Shown here: positions 41,658 to 50,692 of the stretch, in pieces
Numbering within the stretch: position 1 is the first letter of the stretch
Layout: each line of letters begins with the position of its first letter
NCBI GenBank assembly: GCA_006386115.1
Contig: VFIW01000092.1
Span: 124,001 to 188,000, forward strand
DNA length: 64,000 bases
DNA from: Globisporangium splendens
Taxonomy: Eukaryota; Oomycota; Peronosporomycetes; Pythiales; Pythiaceae
Reading direction: 5' to 3'
Position numbers and translations under genes: made by a program
The notes under the pieces: generated by a model
Told to the model about the DNA's origin: nothing
What the model saw: only the letters and a program-made list of their open reading frames with translations
Databases searched by the model: none

Positions 41658-42245
41658 GGCGCGCTCTGTTTGGAAATGACGGCAATGTCTGCAGTGCCGC
41701 GCTTTCCTTTCATGCTCAGACGACTCTCTGTGCAGGCAACAGCAATGTGCGATGCATTGCCACAGGAATAGAGTGCTTCATATATTGAAAATTGCGGATG
41801 TATAACTGTGTTTTAAGGTGCGTGTGAGTGAACACTTTATGATTTATTGAAGGCTGTCAACTATGGCGCAGTGACTGCTTGGAGTGTGGTCTGTGGTCGC
41901 AGCGATGAGAATTTCCTCGCTTGGTTGCAAAAACGAGAAGAGTCTTAACTTCTCCAACTCGGTCGTGGGGCGTGACTGCAATATCATGCTTTCTTTCTTG
42001 GCGCTACGCTGTCGAAGGAAAGGAAAACATTGAATGGTTTGTTGCTCATCTCATTGCTGTGTCCAAACGGACTGATTGAAAGCGACTCTAAACTGCAGCA
42101 TGAGTGAAGAAAAATGCTGGACTTGCGACAAAATGGACTCCATTGATGAAAAGGTTGATCAAAGCTGACTCGCAACGCTCTTGATTCGACGTGTATTGAC
42201 AAATAGGGTTAGAACACATCAACGCAGCTTTCTCCCAAAGTACAT
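41658..42245. other. Intergenic region, no gene seen
   Basis: About 590 bp between the disrupted PH gene and the 3' end of the next minus-strand gene. Nothing recognisable. Confidence 0.4.
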
Positions 42246-43638
42246 TCACGCAAATAGCCAGCTTTGCTTCACTTGTGTGATCATCGTCGAGACAAACTTG
42301 CCGCACGGGACTCCTTCGTGGTCGCGCAGAATGGTGTCCAGCAACAGCGAAAATGAACTTTTCTCGTACGGCGTCTGGAAAAACACAGAGTTGCCGGTCG
42401 AGTCCATGCCGTCGTCACTTTCACTGCTGTCACTCGTGGCGCGGCCGTCGTTGGCAAACTGTAAAAGGATAAAAACACCGTAGCGGGTGAGCTCGGTCAC
42501 GCTGCTCGAGAGCATCCAGTTGAGCCCGGCGATGAAGTTCTTGCGGTCCATCTGGTAAAACCACTTCCGATTCCCTCGATGTCGGCAGTGATCCTTGATC
42601 TCCTTGGCGATCTCGATCAGCGTCTCCAGATGCAGATCGAGGTGCATCTGCTGGATCAGCTCGAATGCGTCTTTAGGCTCAATACCTGCACGACGGTCAG
42701 TGATCTCTTGACGAGCATCCATCCATGGGTCGAGCGTCTTCTCCAGAAAGAGAAGTGGTTCATCGTCGATTTCACGGCAGTTTGAGCGTACACACTCTGT
42801 CAGCTGCAGAAATCGTGTCTCATTGCCGAGCGTACGGTGGAACGCAACATCAAAGCGCTGTACTTTGTCACTTTTGGATCCACCACCGCCGAGTCGAGAA
42901 AGCTGGATGGTGAAGTCAATTTGCTCCGCGACACACAAGCAGCTCACTTCTAAACACCACTTGTTGGCGCGTTTTTTGTACTCGAGAGTGCCGAGCGACA
43001 CGAGCGCATCCTTGATCACCTCCATGACCTTGTCGGGACTGTGCCCTGATGTCGTCGCGAACCCGACATCCGCAAGAGCAAAATCCGAATCATCCTTGAC
43101 AGGGACTTCTGGATCCTGGAGAAATGGAGGTGGCTGTGACACGGACCGCACGACAGGCAGCGCGCGAGGCTTCCCTGCTTTAGAGATATCGGGTTTCGCC
43201 TTGGGCAGCACAAACTCCGTCGCAAACACTGGATTGGGCGACGCTTTAGCCGGTAAATCCCCCAGCTCGTTCAGCGAGTCCTGTCCATTCATTTTAGCCG
43301 TCAGTCCATACCATTCACACACACACATGTGCCATAAATTCGCAATGCAACATAACCTTGTCTCAACTCACCGCTTCTCGTGGCTCATGGTGCCATACGA
43401 AAGTCGGGTGGCTGCTGTCACGATTGTGGGTGGCCAGCAGCGGATCTTCCTCTGGGAGATCTGTGGCGCAGCGAGCGCCTCCAGCCGCGAAGCCAGTGAC
43501 GAGCGTCGCCGAGTACTCAGTCGCGTGCTGCTCGATGCGACCATCACCGTCGCCGCGCTCCCCGTGACCATCACTGTCGTTCTCGTCGTACCCGCTGGTG
43601 AACGCAGGCACGAACGCATGCGCATCCGCGTCGCTCAT
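42246..43638 (-). CDS. Unrecognised 433-residue protein, possible KA1-like domain
   Basis: Two exons, 43638..43372 and 43280..42246, are joined over a 91-bp intron (GTGAGT...ACAG, both ends in phase 0). This places the acidic N-terminus MSDADAHAFVPAFTSGYD ahead of DSLNELGDLPAK. Residues about 170-265 read SPDKVMEVIKDALVSLGTLE, then a Lys-rich strand and QIDFTIQLSRL. The order resembles KA1 domains of SNF1/MARK kinases, but I rate this as weak. Residues about 280-370 look helical, perhaps armadillo-like (HLETLIEIAKEIKDH, ELTRYGVFILLQFA). An acidic Ser/Asp patch (SDSSESDDGMDS) follows. No kinase core is present. It sits inside the second PH cluster; a link to those genes is unproven. Confidence 0.65.
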
Positions 43639-44062
43639 GGTTGTTGTTGCTCTGATGTGAGTCTTTGGCGCAAAAATCTTCAACGAGGTGTCGAATCACA
43701 TAGGGGAGCAGTTGTTCGAGGAGCCAATCAGAAGCATGTATTAGGAGAATGTTCTGCGGATCGACGAGCTTGATTGGCTATTGTTGGACTTTTTGTCCAA
43801 AGTTTTGATTCAGAAGTTTTAACGTTGTGATTCAAAAAGTCCATCTCTGTTAGAACCGGCTGATAGAAACTGGTTCGGTTAAACCCGTCCTGGCTAGTGG
43901 GCTGAACCGTAAGTAAATGTGGACCACTTCTTGGACGGAATGGGACAAACTGTCGGGTCAATGATGATTAGGGAGAAACATTTTTGCGTTGATTTGGTGA
44001 AAAATGAAACGGTGCTACGCAGTACTCAAGACACAAATGTGCTGGCCAACATTGCTCTTCAC
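43639..44062. other. Intergenic region with an 11-bp inverted repeat
   Basis: The region separates two minus-strand genes. TGGACTTTTTG at 43785-43795 and its reverse complement at 43833-43843 could form a stem with a 37-base loop. It may be the remains of a small repeat. Confidence 0.45.
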
Positions 44063-44680
44063 TCACGGAAGCGCCTTGTTGACCGTGCGTAGTTCCATGA
44101 ACGCATTGTGGATCACGTCACGGTAGCAGCGAGGGTGCGTGCGCTCGTATGCCTGCTCGACCCACCCGTAGGCGTCGTCGGATTGTCTCGTGAGCGTCTG
44201 GCCGCTACCCTCCGTGAGGTACAATGCCTCCGAGGACGACTTGATCGCCAACCGAGCAAACTCCCACGAACGCTCGTTCTTGCGCTGCATGCGACCAAGC
44301 ATGGTGATCACCTTGTAGTAGTCGCGCACGGTGGCTTCTTCGTCCCTCGCGATGTCGATCGAGATGCGGTGGTCCCCGATCTTGAACTTGATTTCCACAT
44401 CGCGGTCCGCGCGACCGGCAGTCTCAAACTCGACATGGTTGATCGTGTGGCTCTTGTAGTCGTATCGCTCGACAAGCTTGCGCGTGGTCGTCGCACTGTC
44501 TCCGTGGATCTTCAAGAGCGCGTGGTTGGTGAACGTGAACTCTTCCTTGGTGGACTGCAGCGAGAACATGATAATCTCGTTCGGCAGCAGGAAGCTGGCG
44601 CCAATGGCGCTTTCAAGTTGGCGCAATGGACGGCAGATATCGGCCGAGCCGGTCATGTCCGAGGCGATTCCTTTCAACAT
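44063..44680 (-). CDS. YvbH-like bacterial-type PH domain protein, copy 6
   Basis: 205 residues from the ATG at 44680 (MLKGIASDMTGSADIC); an ATG three codons upstream (44689) would also work, and the much longer open frame beyond it looks like leader. It keeps the full family pattern: NEIIMFSLQSTKEEFTFTN, SATTTRKL, FETAGRADRDVEIKF, SIDIARDEE, and a C-terminal W-V-E-Q-A-Y-E-R-T-H-P-R-C-Y helix. Equal length and shared words with copy 2 (7873) show these are sister copies in separate clusters. It is divergently oriented to copy 7 (45583), repeating the divergent arrangement of copies 1 and 2. Confidence 0.84.
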   Translation of the reverse strand: MLKGIASDMTGSADICRPLRQLESAIGASFLLPNEIIMFSLQSTKEEFTFTNHALLKIHGDSATTTRKLVERYDYKSHTINHVEFETAGRADRDVEIKFKIGDHRISIDIARDEEATVRDYYKVITMLGRMQRKNERSWEFARLAIKSSSEALYLTEGSGQTLTRQSDDAYGWVEQAYERTHPRCYRDVIHNAFMELRTVNKALP

Positions 44681-45525
44681 GCTGGTCATCTTGGCGTCGG
44701 GGTAGGTTGGTAGGGAGGGACTTGATGGGATCAAAGGAAATTTGAGAATGGACAGAAGTGGGGTAAACGAGCAGGAGCTCGTCACAGTGTCTTGGTCTAC
44801 ACATTGTCGAGGGTCAAAGGTCTCCAATAGCCTCACCCAGGAGAGCTCGAACGCCGATGGAGTTGCGGAGGATGGGTTCGAGCATGCATACGACGTGACA
44901 AAAAACGCGGAACGCCGCACTGGATTTTTCTGCGTAGTCTGCCATTTCGGCTGATTACACGCGGTCCAAGCGAGTTGGATATGTCGGTAGACGATGGGTT
45001 CGTTGGACCTGTGTCGTGTTAGACACCAAGTTGGCATTTTGGTTAAGGACATAAAACGTCCACGAAGGCACCGTTTCTGTTCAGCTGTTCGGTAGCAGCA
45101 ACCAAATTGCGCATCCCCTCGCCACGTCTGCGAGGCGGAAATGGACACCTGCAAATGGCTGCAATCCCCTTTAGTCGATGCAATTAACGTGACGTGTGGT
45201 GCATGTCGGAGTAGAGTTGGTTCAGAGTGCAAGGTTCCATATGTGGGGATGACAGACTCGTACCACTACTTGTGTCCGTTTTATGCCAGAAAATCCACTC
45301 CGAAGGAGACTTCAAGGGTTGTTTGCATGCGCAAAAGTGGATGATTTTGTGTCCAACGGCGTCTGAGTTGCCTCTCATCTCATCCATGGCAGTAGCTAAC
45401 TTGTTAGTCTTGACGCATGGCTACCCTCACAGAGTGACATGGACCACTAGAGAGCATTCGTCCACGACCGCACGGTACGGTGCACGCAAAGGGCGGTCTG
45501 TGACTTGAGACTAGCACTCGTGCAG
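44681..45525. promoter_or_regulatory. Divergent promoter region between PH copies 6 and 7
   Basis: About 850 bp between two divergent genes. On the minus strand 44736-44751 reads CCATTCTCAAATTTCC, a partial initiator match 56-71 bp before the ATG at 44680. Open frames inside have no support. Confidence 0.45.
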
Positions 45526-45540
45526 CTCACTTCTCGATTT
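45526..45540 (+). promoter_or_regulatory. Oomycete-type initiator (INR) element
   Basis: CTCACTTCTCGATTT matches the oomycete initiator consensus well and lies 43-57 bp before the ATG at 45583. Confidence 0.55.
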
Positions 45541-45582
45541 GTCTGACGCGCCAGAAGCCTTCGCGGTAGTACCGCCACAACC

Positions 45583-46197
45583 ATGCTCAAGGGTTTGACG
45601 AAAGATCTCACGGGTACAGCAGACATCTGCAACACCGTCACGAATTTCTCGAAAATCCACGGCGCGCAGTATGTGCTGCCTGGGGAAGAGGTCTTGTTTG
45701 CGTTCGCGTCGGCGAAGGAAGAGTTTGTGTTCACGAACGAAGCGTTGATCACGGTGTGTGGTGAAAACGCGACGACGACACGCAAGTTAGTGCTGCGTTA
45801 CGAGTATCGCGACAACCCACTCTCTCAAGTGCAGTTCGAGACCACGGGGCGAGTGGACCGCGACTGCGAGATCAAGTTCAAGATCGGCGAGTACCCGATT
45901 TCCATCGATATCGCCAAGAAAGAAGAAGAGCTCGTGAAGTCGCATTACAAGGCTCTAGTTGCACTCAGTCGCGAGCAGAAGCAGCGGCTTCAAAGCTGGG
46001 AGAACGCGAAGGAAGGTCTCGGCAAGACTTCAGATGCGCTCCACCTCAAAGGAGCTAATCACGGCAACGACGAGCTGAGTCTCACTGCACAATCGTCGAG
46101 CACGCTCGCATGGCTGGAGAACGACTACGAGCGCATTCAGCCACGAAGCTTCAAGACCACCATCGCCGCTGCGTTGCCTACTGCTCGTCGCAAGTGA
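45583..46197 (+). CDS. YvbH-like bacterial-type PH domain protein, copy 7
   Basis: 204 residues, single exon, ATG in good context (ACCATGCTC). Family landmarks are complete: LTKDLTGTADICNTV, GEEVLFAFASAKEEFVFTN, ENATTTRKL, FETTGRVDRDCEIKF, SIDIAKKEEE, and the C-terminal W-L-E-N-D-Y-E-R-I-Q-P-R-S-F helix. The core is closest to copy 1 (6519-7157), so the pair of copies 6 and 7 mirrors the pair 2 and 1. This suggests that a divergent two-gene unit was duplicated. Confidence 0.86.
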   Translation: MLKGLTKDLTGTADICNTVTNFSKIHGAQYVLPGEEVLFAFASAKEEFVFTNEALITVCGENATTTRKLVLRYEYRDNPLSQVQFETTGRVDRDCEIKFKIGEYPISIDIAKKEEELVKSHYKALVALSREQKQRLQSWENAKEGLGKTSDALHLKGANHGNDELSLTAQSSSTLAWLENDYERIQPRSFKTTIAAALPTARRK

Positions 46198-46529
46198 CTA
46201 AAGTACAACTAGTCGTCATTTAAATCAGATGCTTAACACGTTTGCTTGTTTGCCTTTTTCTTCGGACGAATGTCAAGCGCCTGACGGATGCATCTGTCCA
46301 TTTTACCGGCTTGAAGCGAACAATGTGCAAAAGATCTGTCCACCTTCAAGTGTCTAAAAAGACAATAATGACACCAACAAGGACGTCTCAGATCCGAAGC
46401 AGGTACTCTGCGGACAGTTGGTCTCGGTTTGCACGATGCACGTAATGCAAACTCCATGACGCCCAATGTGAGAGCGAAGAAGAAGCGTCTTTCTTGGCAT
46501 TCAAGCACTTTCCAAGCCCTCCATCGACC

Positions 46530-47557
46530 ATGGCCACTCCAGTCATCACGACGACCAGTCATGGCGCTCCGATTCCAGTCAACGGACTCACGGCCGCGAT
46601 CACGGCTGGGGAACATGGCCCCATTGTGCTTCACGAATGCATCATCCTCGATACCTTAGCGAGTTTTGACCGCGAACGGATCCCCGAGCGCGTGGTCCAC
46701 GCGAAAGGCGCTGGTGCATTTGGATACTTTGAAGTCACGCACCCCGAGATCACCAAGTACTGCAAGACCAAGATGTTTGCACACGTGGGCAAGCGCACGC
46801 CGCTCGCGATGCGGTTCTCGACCGTGAGTGGCGAGTCCGGGTCCGCAGACACCGTGCGCGATCTGCGAGGCTTTGCGCTCAAGTTTTACACGGAGGAAGG
46901 CAACTGGGACCTCGTGGGCAACAACTCGCCGATCTTCTTCCTGCGCGACCCGAGTCTGTTCCCGAGCTTCGTGCACACGCAGAAGCGCCACCCGTCGACG
47001 CACTGCAAGGACGACAACATGATGTGGGACTTCTACTCGCTGCGGCCCGAGACGACCCACCAGGTGACCCACTTGTACTCGGACCGCGGGATCCCCAACG
47101 GCTACCGCTTCATGAACGGCTACGGCTCGCACGCGTTTACGAACGTGAACGCGCAGGGTGAGGCCGTGTACGTCAAGTACCACTTCAAGACGGACCAGGG
47201 CATCCGCAACCTGTCGGCAGAAGAAGCGGAGAAGCTCACAGCCTCGGATCCGGACTACGCGACCCGTGACCTGTACGAAGCCATCGCCGAGGGCGAGTAC
47301 CCGACCTGGACCATGTACATCCAGGTGATGACCTACGCGCAAGCTCAGCAGGAAGCGGCGACGAGTTTCAACCCGTTCGACGTCACCAAGGTGTGGTCTC
47401 AGGCCGCGTACCCGCTGATCGAGGTCGGTCGCGTCGTGCTCAACCGCAACCCGAAGAACTACTTTGCTGAGATCGAGCAGCTCGCATTCGCGCCGGGTTG
47501 ACTGGTGCCGGGCGTCGAGATCTCGCCTGACAAGATGCTCCAGGGACGCCTGTTCTC
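46530..47557 (+). pseudogene. Partial second catalase, 3'-truncated with premature stop
   Basis: It starts at an ATG in perfect context (ACCATGG, 46530) with its own N-terminus [12 protein letters not shown]. From 46545 to 47557 it is almost identical to 28394-29406 of the intact catalase; I noticed three differences. One, C to T at 47499, turns CGA into TGA after 323 residues. Similarity continues past the stop and ends abruptly at 47557, two bases before the codon for the haem-ligand Tyr. The remaining barrel and C-terminus are absent. The distal His region is intact, but without the proximal Tyr it cannot be a working catalase. The upstream DNA differs from that of the intact gene. Confidence 0.9.
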
Positions 47558-47817
47558 CATACCCATTTACGCACTAGGAGGCGGGACCAGACCAAGACAC
47601 GAGCTTTGAACGCCGATGCGTAATATCACTACAACCGTCTATGTCGTTACTAGCAAAGCCAGTGTCGGACTTGCATTAGAAAGTCAAGTTGAAGCGAAGG
47701 TAGGACTTGTTTCAAAAAACAACATGTAAAAAGTCCCAGGTCTGCTTCACTCAATCACTCTCAAAGAGTCTTTGGAACGACATCAAAGCCCAAACCGCAA
47801 GCATTTTCTTCGTAGCC
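47558..47817. other. Junction between truncated catalase and right inverted-repeat arm
   Basis: About 260 bp that match neither the catalase 3' end nor, clearly, the DNA after the left arm. The last bases before 47818 may be a diverged 3' flank of the three-module gene. This is the likely place of a rearrangement breakpoint. Confidence 0.5.
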
Positions 47818-47818
47818 T

Positions 47819-49747
47819 TCACTCGCTCGGATTTATCGCGTTGCGCAGAAGTCGTCGCAACTCACGGCGGTGACGTCTCGCAAGCGAGCGATGATCAGCC
47901 ATTTCCTGTTCCACCACAAGTCGCCTGTCTTCTCCAGCAGCACCATCATCACGACCTGCGAGCCACTCCTCCCGGAGGTCACACACCATTTCTGCCACTT
48001 GATTGACATGTCTCTCGAGTGCTTGGATCACTGCTGGCAACTCGCCGTGACTTTGGCGAGATTTCGGCAACTTCCGATGCGGTCTCTCTTCAGCGTCACT
48101 GACGGTCGACATCTTCCGTTTCTTGTTCCTAACCACATCGTGGCCTGCAGAATTGTCTGATTCACTCGCATCGATGGGAGTTGAACCCAGAGCAGCAGAC
48201 TGTTGCTCAAGTCGCAACTCTCCCCCTCGCTCTTCACTTTGATTGATATCACCAGGACTAGGAACGTCATAGACCGTCTCACAGTCGTTATCGTCACTTG
48301 ATTCGGCGTCTGCGTGGTCCACGATGATTCGATCTTGGTTCAGCCTGTCTTGCCGGCTGCTGACTCGCGACTGCCTGCGCTGAGATCTTGCGTCGCGACA
48401 TCGCCTTCTCGCACCCTGGCGCGCAGTTTCGTCCTCTGTGAGCTTCTTGACGACATGATACGTGGACTCGTCCATGTGGGTGAACTTGGTGTCGAGCTTG
48501 TAGTATTCCCTGCCAATAATCTTCTGCTCCTCTCCACCGAGCGTAAACCAGCCTTTACCTGGATGCTTCTCGTTGTACTCGGTAATGAAACGAAACGATC
48601 GGATGACTGCGGATTTCTTGATGCGAATCGCGGTGATTGACCGCGGGACAGTGCTGTCGGCTCCGACCGAGAGCGCGTCGAGTTTGTTTTGCATCAGCTC
48701 CGCTATTCTCACTTTGTCCCCCGATCGATTCGCTTTGGGCAGTCGACTGAGTGCATACCGCCACGCGACTAACAGCCGTTGCACCTCCTTCGAGGACCAG
48801 TGCGAGTGGTTGCAGTCGAGAATGTCGTTCTCCTGCTGCTGCTTCACGAGCGCTTCATCCAGCTGCGCTTCGTTCGCCAGCAGCTTGTCGACCGCCACAA
48901 AGGTCGCCTCGTCCATCGTGCTAAAGAGTTTGGTGTATCGGTGCTTCTCGAGAGAGCGCACTTGCTCTCGCTCGGAAATCGTAAACCACGGTCGCCGCTG
49001 ATGCCGCTGGTTGTACGCCGCGATGAACAGATGCGAGCGTACGATGAGTTTCTTCTTGTTTTGTACGGCGGCTATGGGTCGCGCGACGCTCTCGTCTTGC
49101 TCCGAGAGCGAGCAGTAGGCCGCGTAGAAGCACGACAACCGCTGTTGCTTGGGCGTCAGCGGGTGCTTCTCCTGCACGAGTTCCCACGCGCGCAGCAGTC
49201 GGTCCACTTCGTCCGGCTGCCATCGTCTCGGATGTGCGGTGGACTCATCCTCGTCGTCTCGCTCCTCGCTCTGATTGGCTGCGAGAATGACCGTCTCCTT
49301 GGCCACCCTGTCCAGCACGATCTCGTCGTGGATGAGCTCCTGGATCGTGGCGAACGTGGCCTCGTCGATCTCGGCGTGCGGCGTGCTGACGGCGCGGATC
49401 TTCTTGTGTGTGTCCTGCACCAGGCGCGCGCGCTCGTGCTCGTGCAGTTGGAACCACGTGCGCTGCGGGAAGCGCGTGTTGTACTCCTGGACGAGCTCCA
49501 CGAACTGCGTGAGCACCGTCTTCTTGGTGCCCACGGCCGCGCGCGAGCGTCTCGGCGCCGCGTCGGGAGCCGTGGCCGCCAGCGCCTTGAACTGGTCGTA
49601 GATCAGCGGCAGGTTGCTGCGCTTGCGCGCCGTCGGTCCCGTGTCCAGCGCGTACCGCCACGCAACGAGCAGCCGTTGCAGCTCGGCGCGCGACCAGAGC
49701 TTCTTGCTGTGCGCCGCCGCGGCCGCGTCCGCCGCGTTGCCGCTCAT
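47819..49747 (-). CDS. Three-module Myb/SANT- or trihelix-like repeat protein, copy B
   Basis: 642 residues, intact, on the minus strand. Only three residues differ from copy A (34958-36886): Ala to Thr and Ser to Phe in module 1 (YNTRFPQ against YNARSPQ), and His to Tyr in FIAAYNQ. Domain layout is as in copy A: modules near Trp18, 176 and 317, basic stretches and a C-terminal coiled coil. Both copies look functional. Its 3' end faces the truncated catalase. Confidence 0.75.
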   Translation of the reverse strand: MSGNAADAAAAAHSKKLWSRAELQRLLVAWRYALDTGPTARKRSNLPLIYDQFKALAATAPDAAPRRSRAAVGTKKTVLTQFVELVQEYNTRFPQRTWFQLHEHERARLVQDTHKKIRAVSTPHAEIDEATFATIQELIHDEIVLDRVAKETVILAANQSEERDDEDESTAHPRRWQPDEVDRLLRAWELVQEKHPLTPKQQRLSCFYAAYCSLSEQDESVARPIAAVQNKKKLIVRSHLFIAAYNQRHQRRPWFTISEREQVRSLEKHRYTKLFSTMDEATFVAVDKLLANEAQLDEALVKQQQENDILDCNHSHWSSKEVQRLLVAWRYALSRLPKANRSGDKVRIAELMQNKLDALSVGADSTVPRSITAIRIKKSAVIRSFRFITEYNEKHPGKGWFTLGGEEQKIIGREYYKLDTKFTHMDESTYHVVKKLTEDETARQGARRRCRDARSQRRQSRVSSRQDRLNQDRIIVDHADAESSDDNDCETVYDVPSPGDINQSEERGGELRLEQQSAALGSTPIDASESDNSAGHDVVRNKKRKMSTVSDAEERPHRKLPKSRQSHGELPAVIQALERHVNQVAEMVCDLREEWLAGRDDGAAGEDRRLVVEQEMADHRSLARRHRRELRRLLRNAINPSE

Positions 49748-50692
49748 GCTCGTGATGCTCTTCTGCCTATTGCTGCTTCTGCTTCTACTACTACACGTAA
49801 AAATTCAAAGAGTTCGCTGCAATCAGGTTTAACAGTTTACAAGTGCGAAAGGATTCAATGAAGACACGAGGAGGATAAAGTAAGACAGGGTTCGAAGGAT
49901 CCTTCATTTGCAGAAAGAAAAGTTGTGGCTCGTTTGTGTAGATGGACGCATTTCGCTGCTTGCTTGAGCCAGTGTTTGAAGGCTTGGGGCCAGTGTTTTC
50001 AGGTGTTCGATGGCGCTGATGTGTCTGACCAGTTTGCTTTCTGCTTCTGTAGTTGGCCAGTGCAGAAAGCTGAGCTCGACTTGGTTTGTCCATTAATGTC
50101 GAGCGTTATGCTCGACTAGGGTACTGTAGGAGCCATATTTCGGTGCTGTGAGTATGTGCTTCCCCAAGTTGGTTCACTAGCAAGACTCGGTCTGTCCATT
50201 GTAGTTTGTCACTTTGGTGCAGGCATGAATGAAAAAACAGAAAACGTTGTTTCGAATTTATTGGCACCAGGTTTGTGTGTGTGTGTGTGAAAGAACCGAA
50301 TTGGTTTGTATCGGGTCTAACCAGAGCATTTTGTCTGCGTCCAGTATCGCTTGTGTGATAAAACCGAATTGGTTTAAATCGGGTTTTATTCTGAGGGACA
50401 TCAGCTGCGTCCTCATTGGTCTCGTTCATTACCCAAGGTGACGTCGAGCAAAGCGCATCCATGTTGCTCTTAGGTAGCACAATTTTTCAGCAGTCTTGGC
50501 GTCCTCGCTTACGAGAAGTAGACGAGCTTCACGGCCGAACGTTTCTTGAGAAGAAACACCTGAGGTTTGCATACTGAAGTTGAACAAAGTAGACTGTGCT
50601 GAACTACAACTAGAGCACCTTGGAGCACTATCTAAAAACATCCTCTCACCGACGAATATGCTTGATTGTTACAAGAGAGCAAAAGGCTCTTT
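49748..50692 (-). promoter_or_regulatory. Intergenic region of the gene pair (right arm)
   Basis: Same length and nearly the same sequence as 34013-34957, including both copies of the 32-bp word (50285-50316 and 50353-50384 on the minus strand) and the CA run. I noticed one transition, in a short unsupported frame near 50526. Confidence 0.5.
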
